16,039 nucleotides of DNA from Oscillospiraceae bacterium (GTDB lineage: Bacteria; Bacillota; Clostridia; Oscillospirales; Oscillospiraceae). The notes below the pieces were generated by a model, which saw only the letters and a list, made by a program, of their open reading frames with translations, made no database searches and had not been told where the DNA came from. A program made the position numbers and the translations under genes. Positions 7,178-13,636 of this stretch are shown piece after piece. Within the stretch, counting starts at the first letter, position 1. The number at the start of each line of letters is the position of its first letter. The DNA lies in NCBI GenBank assembly GCA_016295225.1, contig JAEDLP010000033.1, forward strand, positions 1-16,039, written 5' to 3'.

Positions 7178-7208
7178 GGCGAAGCTGCAAAACATAACTA
7201 ACAGAGGC

Positions 7209-7214
7209 ATTATA
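7209..7214 (-). promoter_or_regulatory. Extended -10 promoter of purC
   Basis: Read on the minus strand, TGGTATAAT is a perfect -10 with the TGn extension. No good -35 stands 16-18 bases upstream, which is usual for extended -10 promoters. The predicted start is near 7202, giving a leader of about 97 bases. Confidence 0.65.
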
Positions 7215-7305
7215 CCACAATTTTCGGAAATTGCGATAGCTGAAATGTATTTTTTCTTCTTTTTTGAAAGATTTTTTTGTTCAAAAAGTCACCGTTTTCC
7301 TTCCA

Positions 7306-7334
7306 TTGACTTCCATCTTTCCGGTGTCTATACT
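7306..7334 (+). promoter_or_regulatory. Promoter of the ecsC-family gene
   Basis: TTGACT at 7306-7311, a 17-base spacer and TATACT at 7329-7334 form a near-consensus vegetative promoter. The A/T-rich tract just upstream (7250-7297) could act as an UP-type element. The first start codon is at 7382. Confidence 0.85.
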
Positions 7335-7381
7335 ATATTTGAAAGACAAGCTGCAAACCGGAGTTGAGGAGGCAAAAACGC

Positions 7382-8185
7382 ATGGAAATCTTGCAAAGAA
7401 AAACACCCCTGGAAAAAGAGTGGGACGCCCTTCAGAAACGGGAGAAAACCTTTCTTGCCCAACGGGCTGAAAAGCAGGACAGTCTCCTGAACCAAAGGCT
7501 GGCGGAGAAGATCCCACCCGGACTCCAGAACACCCTGGACACAGCGTTTTTCAAGGCGTTCCACCTGATTTTTGAAAGAGGAACCGGCGTCATTGAGAAG
7601 ACCTACCGCCGGGACCACCTGGAGCAGACCTACCAGGTTAACCAGTACGCCCACCACCTGCGCCAGGACCGGAAGACTTTGAAAACCTTTTCTAAGGGAG
7701 CCAGGTCCGCAGGGACCAAAGGCGTCCTTCTCTCCGGCGCCTTCGGCGTGGGTATGGGTCTTCTGGGCGTGGGCCTGCCGGACATCCCCCTGTTCACGGG
7801 CATGCTCCTGCGCACGGTCTATGAGATCGCTCTGGGCTACGGCTACAGCTACGACACGGAAGAGGAACAGTATTTTATCCTGCTGCTCATTCAGGGCGCC
7901 GTCTCCCACGGCAGCACCCTGGAGGAGATCAACGCCGAGGTCAATCGCTACATCTGGTCCCAAGCATTGCCTGAGGACTATGACCGGGACGCCCAGATCA
8001 AAAAAACAGCAGACGCGCTGTCCAAGGAATTGCTGTACATGAAGTTTCTCCAGGGTATTCCTCTGGTGGGCGCCATCGGCGGCGTCTGCGACATGGTCTC
8101 CATGAGACAAATCACCGAATATGCCAAGCTGAAATATCAGCGCCGCTTCCTGATGGGCAGCGGCGCACACGGACAGAACCCATGA
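7382..8185 (+). CDS. EcsC-family protein
   Basis: A 267-residue protein of the EcsC family, whose biochemical role is unsettled (named from the B. subtilis ecs locus, linked to export and competence). Seen: a charged, coiled-coil-prone N-terminus (1-45), then a glycine-rich hydrophobic core GVLLSGAFGVGMGLLGVGLPDIP (114-136) with the family's typical LPDIP turn, then an acidic helical middle and a second hydrophobic stretch FLQGIPLVGAIGGVCD near 224-239. There is no signal peptide; it is probably membrane-associated through the two hydrophobic segments. The start at 7382 follows TGAGGAGG at 7365-7372. It has its own promoter and no ecsA/ecsB neighbours, so no transporter partner is evident. 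Confidence 0.85.
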   Translation: MEILQRKTPLEKEWDALQKREKTFLAQRAEKQDSLLNQRLAEKIPPGLQNTLDTAFFKAFHLIFERGTGVIEKTYRRDHLEQTYQVNQYAHHLRQDRKTLKTFSKGARSAGTKGVLLSGAFGVGMGLLGVGLPDIPLFTGMLLRTVYEIALGYGYSYDTEEEQYFILLLIQGAVSHGSTLEEINAEVNRYIWSQALPEDYDRDAQIKKTADALSKELLYMKFLQGIPLVGAIGGVCDMVSMRQITEYAKLKYQRRFLMGSGAHGQNP

Positions 8186-8187
8186 CG

Positions 8188-8252
8188 CCTATAAAATTAA
8201 CACATTTCTCTGGATTCTCCACCTATCTCTGAACACGCAGACCAGGTATCCT
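8188..8252 (+). promoter_or_regulatory. Upstream box and promoter of the sensor-kinase operon
   Basis: Contains CCTATAAAA (8188-8196), ACACATTT (8200-8207), CTGGA (8210-8214), CTATC (8223-8227) and a -10 candidate TATCCT (8247-8252) with no consensus -35. The same parts, with the same spacings, recur before the PspC operon at 11389. A weak -35 overlapped by a conserved box suggests an activator-dependent promoter. AraC-type regulators commonly bind there, and one is encoded in this operon. Confidence 0.55.
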
Positions 8253-8274
8253 ATCGGTAAAGGAGTGAAAAAGT

Positions 8275-9588
8275 ATGCTGCGAATGGAGATCGCCTTATT
8301 TCTAATTCTGGCCTTTGTGGCCGTTGTCTACTTCTCCGCCGGGCGGAAACACACCACACTGCACAAAACCTTTTCCCTTCTCCTGATCGCCATGCTGGTC
8401 CACCTGGCCTTCGACGGAGCCACCATCTACACCGTCAACCACCTGGATACGGTGCCGCTGGTTTGGAACGACCTGCTGCATCGGTTCTTTATCGGCACCA
8501 TGGTGCTGATCGTCTACCTGTTCTATCAGTACATCGCCATTCTGGTGGAGGAGGAGACCGGGAAACCCAGACGGCTGGATCTTGCCGCAAAAATTTATCT
8601 GGCGGCGGCGGAACTTGGCGCGATGCTGCTGCCGGTCCACTACGCAGTCACGGAACAGGGCAACTATTCCGACGGTATCCACGCCAGCCTCTGCTATGTG
8701 AGCGTGGCCTTTTATCTGCTTCTGTGCGCGGGACTGCTGCTGCGCAACTGGGCCCAGATCCACCGAAAAAAGAAGTTTTCCATTGGAGCGGCCCTGGTCA
8801 TCGAGATCTTCGGGGCCATTCTCCAGGGCCTCCACCACACTTGGCTTATCAGCGGCATGGGTCTGACCCTCATGACCCTGGCCTTCTACCTGACCCTGGA
8901 GAATCCCGACATCCTCCGGGCCGAGCTGACCGAACAGAAAATGTCCATGCTGTATCTGAAAAGCCAGGTGAATCCCCATTTCCTCTACAACACTCTGGAC
9001 ACCATCCGTATCCAGGCCCAGCTGAATGACGACAAGCCGGTGGCCGATCTTCTGATGCGTCTGGTGGACTTCTTCCGGCTGAGCGTGAAGGTGGACCGCC
9101 AGATGGTGGCCCTGGACGATGAGCTGGAACTGCTGGAGGCCTATATGGAGCTGATGTGCTATCGCTATCCTGAGCTGGTGTGCAGCTATGACATCGACCC
9201 GAATCTGGGCGGCGTGCTGGTCCCCAACTTCATCCTGCAGCCCATCGTGGAAAATAGCCTGCTCCACGGTCTGAAAAACAAGGGCTACCGGGGCCAGGTG
9301 CAGATCACGGCCCAAAAATCCAACCGGCACAAAAACCGTATGGAAATCCAGGTGATCGACACTGGCAGCGGCTTTGCCGAGGGCACAAAGGAGGCCATCG
9401 ACCAGATGCTTCTCCACTATGCCAGGCAGGCCCCGAAACTGGAGGGAAACAGCATCGGCATTTTGAACGTACAGAAACGGATCAAACTGCTCTGCGGCCG
9501 GGACTGCGGCCTGTGGTACACCGAAAACCCGGCAGGCGGAGTCACTGCCCACCTGCTGCTGCCCCTGAATGAGGAGGAAGGAACATGA
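8275..9588 (+). CDS. LytS/YesM-type sensor histidine kinase with seven-helix membrane domain
   Basis: A 437-residue membrane sensor kinase. Residues 5-206 hold about seven hydrophobic helices with short loops, an integral membrane sensor without a large extracellular domain. The His_kinase domain follows: phospho-acceptor H235 in QVNPHFLYNTLDTIR, N-box PIVENSLLHG (323-332), G1 box DTGSGF (362-367) and SIGILNVQKRI (393-403). The start at 8275 has AAAGGAG 9 bases upstream. Its end overlaps the regulator start as ATGA, the normal arrangement for a cognate pair. The stimulus is unknown; compact multi-helix sensors of this type often monitor the membrane itself or small molecules. Confidence 0.93.
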   Translation: MLRMEIALFLILAFVAVVYFSAGRKHTTLHKTFSLLLIAMLVHLAFDGATIYTVNHLDTVPLVWNDLLHRFFIGTMVLIVYLFYQYIAILVEEETGKPRRLDLAAKIYLAAAELGAMLLPVHYAVTEQGNYSDGIHASLCYVSVAFYLLLCAGLLLRNWAQIHRKKKFSIGAALVIEIFGAILQGLHHTWLISGMGLTLMTLAFYLTLENPDILRAELTEQKMSMLYLKSQVNPHFLYNTLDTIRIQAQLNDDKPVADLLMRLVDFFRLSVKVDRQMVALDDELELLEAYMELMCYRYPELVCSYDIDPNLGGVLVPNFILQPIVENSLLHGLKNKGYRGQVQITAQKSNRHKNRMEIQVIDTGSGFAEGTKEAIDQMLLHYARQAPKLEGNSIGILNVQKRIKLLCGRDCGLWYTENPAGGVTAHLLLPLNEEEGT

Positions 9589-10352
9589 AAAAACTGCGTG
9601 TCCTGCTGGTGGATGACGAGATCATCATTCGTGAGGGCTTCAAGCACCTGTTCGACTGGGAGGCCCACGACTGTGAAGTAGTAGGCGAGGCTGCCGACGG
9701 CATGGAGGCCCTGGCCCAGATCGACGTCCTCCGTCCGGATCTCGTCATCATGGACATCAACATCCCCATTATGAGCGGCCTCAAGGTCATTCAGCTCAGC
9801 CGCATCAAGCATCCCCAGATTGCCTATGTGATCGTATCCGGCTACGACGATTTTTCCTATTGCCAACAAGCCCTGCGTTTGCAGATCACAGACTACATCC
9901 TCAAACCAGTGAACTACGAGGAATTCGGAACCTGCATCGACAATCTGAAAATCTCCCTGTTTGAACAGCGGGTGTCTTCCGCAGAGGAGCCCACAGTCCA
10001 GGAGGAACGCGTCATCACAGGCATCACCCGGTATCTCCAGGCGCACCTGGCGGAGGAAGTGAGCCTGGCCGTTCTGGCGGAGGAGTTCCACCTGAATCCC
10101 CAGTACATCAGCCAGCTTTTCAAAAGCGAGATCGGCGTGGGCTTCCTGGCCTATCTGACCAACATCCGCATGGAAAAAGCCAAAAAGCTCCTGGTCTCCA
10201 CTTCCCTCTCCGTGGCGGAGATTGCCCAACAGGCGGGCTATGGGGACTACCGGGTGTTCAGCAAGGTCTTCAAAAAGACGGAGGGCATCACACCGTCTCA
10301 GTACAGGAGAGAGTTTTTCGAGGGCGCAGAGCAAAACGGAGGCAGCACATAA
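9585..10352 (+). CDS. YesN-type response regulator with AraC DNA-binding domain
   Basis: A 255-residue cytosolic response regulator, partner of the kinase just upstream (4-base overlap). The receiver domain (1-120) has the acidic pocket D10-D11, phospho-acceptor D57 in LVIMDINIP, S85 and K107 in YILKPV. A short linker is followed by a two-helix-turn-helix AraC domain (about 148-248) ending in the family signature AQQAGYGDYRVFSKVFKKTEGITPSQYR. Such regulators bind two half-sites next to or over a -35 box. The matched boxes at 8188 and 11389 are the obvious candidate targets. Confidence 0.94.
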   Translation: MKKLRVLLVDDEIIIREGFKHLFDWEAHDCEVVGEAADGMEALAQIDVLRPDLVIMDINIPIMSGLKVIQLSRIKHPQIAYVIVSGYDDFSYCQQALRLQITDYILKPVNYEEFGTCIDNLKISLFEQRVSSAEEPTVQEERVITGITRYLQAHLAEEVSLAVLAEEFHLNPQYISQLFKSEIGVGFLAYLTNIRMEKAKKLLVSTSLSVAEIAQQAGYGDYRVFSKVFKKTEGITPSQYRREFFEGAEQNGGST

Positions 10353-10392
10353 GCAGCGAATACTGAAAAAAACAGGAAGGAGCCAACCTGAT

Positions 10393-11364
10393 ATGGAGCC
10401 AAAAATCCATCCGTTAACCATTGATTTCTATGTGACCCCCGCCATCAAACGATATGTAATTGTCTATCTCATCGAAGGGGAATCCTGCTATCTGATCGAC
10501 TCCGGCGTGGATGGCGCAGAAGAAACCATCGAAGCCTATCTGCATCACATCGGCAGAAAGCTGTCGGATATCAAAGGAATCTTCCTGACCCACGCCCATC
10601 CGGATCATATCGGAAGCGCCGCCAAGCTCAAGGAGCGGACAGGATGCAAGGTATACGCCAGCCCGGGAGAGCGCCCCTGGATCGAGGACATCCAACAGCA
10701 GTTTGAAGAGCGTCCGATCCCGAACTTCTATACCCTGGTGAATCGGTCCGTATCCGTTGATACCCTGCTGAAAGACGGCGACCGAGTTGTCCTTGAGCCA
10801 GGGCTGACCATCCAGGCGATGGGGACCCCGGGACACTCCCGGGATGAATTGTCCTATCTGCTGCCGGAACAGCACGCTGTCTTTACCGGGGACGCCATCC
10901 CCGTCCGGGGAGACATCCCCATCTGGGTGCATCGGGACGACGCCCGAAGAAGCCTGGAAACCCTGCTGGATCTGCCGGGGATCGAAACCTTCTACCCGGC
11001 CTGGGACGCCCCCTATGACCGCCCTCAGGCCATGAACAAGCTGTCCGACGCCTTCGAGCTGATGGAAGAGCTGCAGCATTGGGTGGACCAATGCGGAGCT
11101 CATACCAACTCCCTGGACGACCTGGTAAAACACGTATGCGACGGGATGAAAACGCCGCACTTTTTACAAAATCCGCTGTTTCGGCGAACCATCCAGTCCA
11201 TGCTGTCCCCAGACTGCCCCTGTAAGCATCTCGACTGTGAGCGCCATGGAAACTGCGCCGCCTGTCAGGCCCATCACCATGGCAGAGACCACCTGACCTG
11301 CTGCGAGAAGCTGAAAAAGAAGGAACAGCGACGAGCAGACAGACAGAAACGACGCCTGCGATAA
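10393..11364 (+). CDS. Metallo-beta-lactamase-fold hydrolase with Cys/His-rich C-terminal tail
   Basis: A 323-residue soluble protein. Residues 1-210 are an MBL-fold domain with the metal motif THAHPDH (66-72), H148 in GTPGHS and D167 in FTGDAIP. The last metal His of the family (expected near 203-205) is replaced by YPAWD. Residues 215-260 are helical. The end (275-304) is CPCKHLDCERHGNCAACQAHHHG...CC, with seven Cys and several His, followed by a very basic tail. Short CxxxxCxRHGxC-type motifs occur in small clostridial proteins of unknown function. Start: ATG 10393 after GGAAGGAG (10375-10382). It lies 40 bases after the regulator, so is probably co-transcribed with it. The substrate is unknown; glyoxalase II-like or lactonase-like thioester/ester hydrolysis is possible. 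Confidence 0.85.
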   Translation: MEPKIHPLTIDFYVTPAIKRYVIVYLIEGESCYLIDSGVDGAEETIEAYLHHIGRKLSDIKGIFLTHAHPDHIGSAAKLKERTGCKVYASPGERPWIEDIQQQFEERPIPNFYTLVNRSVSVDTLLKDGDRVVLEPGLTIQAMGTPGHSRDELSYLLPEQHAVFTGDAIPVRGDIPIWVHRDDARRSLETLLDLPGIETFYPAWDAPYDRPQAMNKLSDAFELMEELQHWVDQCGAHTNSLDDLVKHVCDGMKTPHFLQNPLFRRTIQSMLSPDCPCKHLDCERHGNCAACQAHHHGRDHLTCCEKLKKKEQRRADRQKRRLR

Positions 11365-11388
11365 CCTCACCGCCCCCCTCCCTCCCGA

Positions 11389-11453
11389 CCTATAAAACCG
11401 ACACATTTTCCTGCAAAACAGAACTATCGAAATCGATGGTTTTCTCATATAAT
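11389..11453 (+). promoter_or_regulatory. Upstream box and promoter of the PspC operon
   Basis: CCTATAAAA (11389-11397), ACACATTT (11401-11408), CTGCA (11411-11415) and CTATC (11424-11428) precede TATAAT at 11448-11453. All lie at the same offsets as the copy before the sensor kinase. CTATC continues into a small inverted repeat, ATCGA-AA-TCGAT (11425-11436), in the -35 region, which has no consensus -35. An activator-type promoter is likely. Confidence 0.65.
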
Positions 11454-11486
11454 AGAGACAACAATCGACAGTAAGGAGGCAGTTCT

Positions 11487-11702
11487 ATGGACCCCAACCA
11501 CACCACTTCCACCCTCCTGGCTCTGGCTGGGGGGCTAATGACCCTGTCCGGTCTGCTGATGGCGCTGTGCGCCAGTGTAGCCTACGGCGGCATTCTGTGG
11601 GCGGCAGCGGCCTGTATGTTCTTTGCCGCCCGCCAGTTCCGTCAGTTGGAAAACAAAAAACAAAACGAGGAGGAATCCAACCATGAAGAAACGACTCTAT
11701 AA
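11487..11702 (+). CDS. Small two-helix membrane protein heading the PspC operon
   Basis: A 71-residue protein I do not recognise. Two hydrophobic stretches (about 9-27 and 30-47) are separated by a tight turn with Gly. They are followed by a short, highly charged tail (RQFRQLENKKQNEEESNHEE), so a hairpin in the membrane with a cytosolic tail is expected. The start at 11487 has AAGGAGG at 11474-11480. Its 3' end overlaps the PspC gene by 20 bases, so the two are probably coupled. Position directly ahead of a PspC-domain gene suggests a role in the same membrane-stress module. Confidence 0.75.
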   Translation: MDPNHTTSTLLALAGGLMTLSGLLMALCASVAYGGILWAAAACMFFAARQFRQLENKKQNEEESNHEETTL

Positions 11703-11874
11703 ATCCAATCGGGAGAAGATGCTGGACGGCGTCTGCGGCGGCATCGCTGAATATTTTGACCTGGACCCCACGGTGATCCGTTTGGCCTGGGTCGTGTTCT
11801 GCGCCATGGGCGGCTGCGGCATCCTGGCCTACATCATCGCGGCCATTGTCATCCCCCGCAATCCGGTGTACTAA
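11683..11874 (+). CDS. PspC-domain protein
   Basis: A 63-residue minimal PspC-domain protein. It has KRLYKSNREKMLDGVCGGIAEYFDLDPTVIRLAW, the diagnostic segment of the family (GVCGGIAEYF and DPTxIRLxW), then one long hydrophobic helix (35-58). PspC proteins sit in the cytoplasmic membrane and take part in envelope-stress sensing (phage-shock response; related domains in LiaF-type systems). The start at 11683 follows GAGGAGG (11667-11673). The frame is open further upstream, but that part overlaps the preceding gene and lacks a ribosome site. Confidence 0.93.
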   Translation: MKKRLYKSNREKMLDGVCGGIAEYFDLDPTVIRLAWVVFCAMGGCGILAYIIAAIVIPRNPVY

Positions 11875-11887
11875 GGAAGGAATTAAC

Positions 11888-12373
11888 ATGGAATTCAAAA
11901 ATCCCTTGCTGGCCGTTGCAGACGTGGAGCGGTCTGTTGCCTTTTACCGGCAGGTCCTGGGCCTGGAGGTCATCATGGACCTGGGGGCCAACGTGACCCT
12001 CACCGGCGGCGTGTGCCTGCAAACCGCCGACTCCTGGGCAGGATTTCTGGAAAAGAACCCCGGCGAGCTAGGCTGGTGCGGCAAGGTCAGCGAGCTCTAT
12101 TTTGAAGAAGATGATTTTGACTCCTTTGCGGAAAAGCTCCGCTCCATGGACATCCACTATGTCCACCCTGTCAAGGAACACGCCTGGGGCCAGCGGGTAG
12201 TCCGCTTCTACGACCCCGACGGCCATATCCTCGAGGTGGGAGAAGACATCTCCGCCGTGTGCAGACGGTTTGCCGACAGCGGCATGACCACCGAGCAGAT
12301 CGCCCGGCGCATGGATGTGCCGGTAGCTTTTGTGGAAAACGCCATGCGGGAGGGAGTCTCTGCCGATGAATAA
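11888..12373 (+). CDS. VOC-superfamily (glyoxalase/bleomycin-resistance fold) protein with helical tail
   Basis: A 161-residue protein. Residues 1-118 match the VOC fold: PLLAVADVERSVAFYRQVLGLEV at the start, SELYFEEDDFDSFAEKLR in the middle and RVVRFYDPDGHILEVGE at the end. Possible metal ligands are E69, H98 and E116. The usual N-terminal His is absent (NPLLAV), so catalysis may differ from glyoxalase I. Residues 121-161 add a helical tail (MTTEQIARRMDVPVAFVENAM) that looks like a small helix-turn-helix. GGAAGGAA lies shortly before the ATG. Thirteen bases separate it from pspC, so it belongs to the same operon. The substrate is unknown; a detoxification or resistance role is a family-level guess. 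Confidence 0.85.
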   Translation: MEFKNPLLAVADVERSVAFYRQVLGLEVIMDLGANVTLTGGVCLQTADSWAGFLEKNPGELGWCGKVSELYFEEDDFDSFAEKLRSMDIHYVHPVKEHAWGQRVVRFYDPDGHILEVGEDISAVCRRFADSGMTTEQIARRMDVPVAFVENAMREGVSADE

Positions 12374-12554
12374 GAAAACCGTGATTTGGGCCGTTCTCTT
12401 CGGGCTGGGGCTGTTCCTGGTCTTCTTCCGCCTGGAGATTAGCCGATACCTGTCGGACCCTGTGGCGCTGTTTGCCGCCGGGTGCATCCTTTCCCTGATC
12501 TCCGGCGTGGGCCTGCTGGCGGCAGTATACCGAGGAACGGAGCCTCAGCCATGA
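12366..12554 (+). CDS. Small two-helix membrane protein
   Basis: A 62-residue protein of unknown function with two hydrophobic helices (about 6-21 and 33-54) around a short polar loop (RLEISRYLSDP). It overlaps the VOC gene by 8 bases, and its stop overlaps the next start as ATGA, so translation is coupled on both sides. That coupling is the main argument that it is a real gene. There is no signal-peptide cleavage site. Confidence 0.7.
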   Translation: MNKKTVIWAVLFGLGLFLVFFRLEISRYLSDPVALFAAGCILSLISGVGLLAAVYRGTEPQP

Positions 12555-13105
12555 ACAAACAGATTTTTAATGTACCAAACGGCATCACCCTTCTGCGGAT
12601 GGCGGGAACCCTCTGCCTGCTGTTCCTCCGCCCCCTCACCCCCCTGTTTTTCGTGCTGTACACCTTCACCGGCCTGACCGACGCGCTGGACGGATGGACC
12701 GCCCGAAGAATGGGAGCCGTCAGTGAGTTGGGCGCAAAGCTGGACAGCATGGCCGACCTGGCGTTTTACGCGGTGGTGTTGATCAAACTCGTCCCCATCC
12801 TGTGGGGGATGGTCCCGGCTGAGATTTGGTATGCCGTCGCCGCCATCCTGGTTCTTCGCCTTTTGTCGTATCTTGTGGCGGCAATCAAATACCGGAGGTT
12901 TGCCTCCCTCCACACGTACCTGAACAAGCTGACAGGGGCGGCGGTTTTTCTGATCCCGTATCTTCTGACCACTGGGTACGCGGCTCTGTATTGCTGGGTG
13001 GCCTGCGCTGTGGCCGCCGCCGCAGCCTGGGAGGAACTGGTTATCCACCTTCGCAGTCAAACCTATCTGGCCAACACAAAATCACTTCTTGGAAAGGGGC
13101 AGTGA
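12551..13105 (+). CDS. CDP-alcohol phosphatidyltransferase
   Basis: A 184-residue membrane enzyme with about six hydrophobic segments. The full family signature is present: D44-A-L-D47-G-x2-A51-R52-x8-G61-x3-D65-x3-D69, with all four metal-binding/catalytic aspartates. The family swaps CMP from a CDP-alcohol (normally CDP-diacylglycerol) for an alcohol such as glycerol-3-phosphate, serine or inositol. Which alcohol cannot be read; a PgsA-like or accessory phospholipid synthase is plausible. The start at 12551 overlaps the previous stop by four bases. Presence in a PspC operon suggests phospholipid adjustment under envelope stress (inference). Confidence 0.92.
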   Translation: MNKQIFNVPNGITLLRMAGTLCLLFLRPLTPLFFVLYTFTGLTDALDGWTARRMGAVSELGAKLDSMADLAFYAVVLIKLVPILWGMVPAEIWYAVAAILVLRLLSYLVAAIKYRRFASLHTYLNKLTGAAVFLIPYLLTTGYAALYCWVACAVAAAAAWEELVIHLRSQTYLANTKSLLGKGQ

Positions 13106-13111
13106 GAGCGT

Positions 13112-13621
13112 ATGAAACCAAATGCGATTGTCTACACCTCCAACACCGGCTACACCCGGCAGTACGCCAAGCTGCTGGGGGACAAAACGGGCCTGCCGGT
13201 ATATTCCCTTGACGAAGCCGGAGCCAAACTGCCGCCGACCACCTCTATCCTCTACCTTGGCTGGCTGATGGCCGGCAAGGTCCAGGGCTATGCCAAGGCC
13301 GCCAAACGATATCAGGTAGAAGCCCTCTGCGGCGTGGGCATGGGGGCCACCGGCTCCCAGATCCAGGAGCTGCGGAAAGCCAACGGTCTCCCCACCGCTC
13401 TGCCTGTTTTTACCCTCCAGGGCGGCTTTGACATAGCCAAGCTCCACGGCGTTTACAAACTGATGATGACCGTCATGGTCAAGACTGCGGGAAAAGGCCT
13501 TGCAGACAAGAAGGACCGCACCCCGGAGGAAGACGCCATGCTGGACATGATGCTCCACGGCGGCAGCCGGGTCAGCGAGGAGAATCTGGCGGATGTCCTG
13601 GCGTGGTATGAGAAGGAATAA
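13112..13621 (+). CDS. Flavodoxin-like protein
   Basis: A 169-residue soluble protein of the flavodoxin fold. The FMN phosphate loop is visible near the N-terminus (YTSNTGYTRQYAKLL, 8-22) and the second strand-loop region as TSILYLGWLMAGKVQG (44-59). The protein resembles the HemG/flavodoxin-domain group in length (about 170). It probably carries FMN and moves electrons, but the partner is unknown. It follows the phosphatidyltransferase by 6 bases with AAAGGGG before the ATG, so is in the same operon. Confidence 0.85.
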   Translation: MKPNAIVYTSNTGYTRQYAKLLGDKTGLPVYSLDEAGAKLPPTTSILYLGWLMAGKVQGYAKAAKRYQVEALCGVGMGATGSQIQELRKANGLPTALPVFTLQGGFDIAKLHGVYKLMMTVMVKTAGKGLADKKDRTPEEDAMLDMMLHGGSRVSEENLADVLAWYEKE

Positions 13622-13636
13622 CCGGAGGCAGAAACC

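Noticed and set aside
5570..7201. A 543-codon plus-strand open frame spanning the first acyltransferase, the purC terminator and purC
   Set aside because: It covers two well-supported minus-strand genes in reverse and crosses a strong terminator; the protein has no recognisable domain.
7106..7202. ZTP, guanine or PRPP riboswitch ahead of purC
   Set aside because: I looked for the conserved cores of these classes and did not find them; only a plain hairpin remains.
7250..7297. Hairpin with long T runs in the purC/ecsC intergenic region as a terminator
   Set aside because: The stem is A/T-only and short, and it lies between two divergent promoters where no transcript needs ending. It is more likely an A/T-rich upstream promoter element.
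8302..9552. A 416-codon minus-strand open frame opposite the sensor kinase
   Set aside because: Antisense to conserved kinase boxes; His/Gln/Val-rich sequence without any motif or ribosome site.
9417..10421. A 334-codon minus-strand open frame opposite the response regulator
   Set aside because: It mirrors the receiver and AraC domains and has no independent support.
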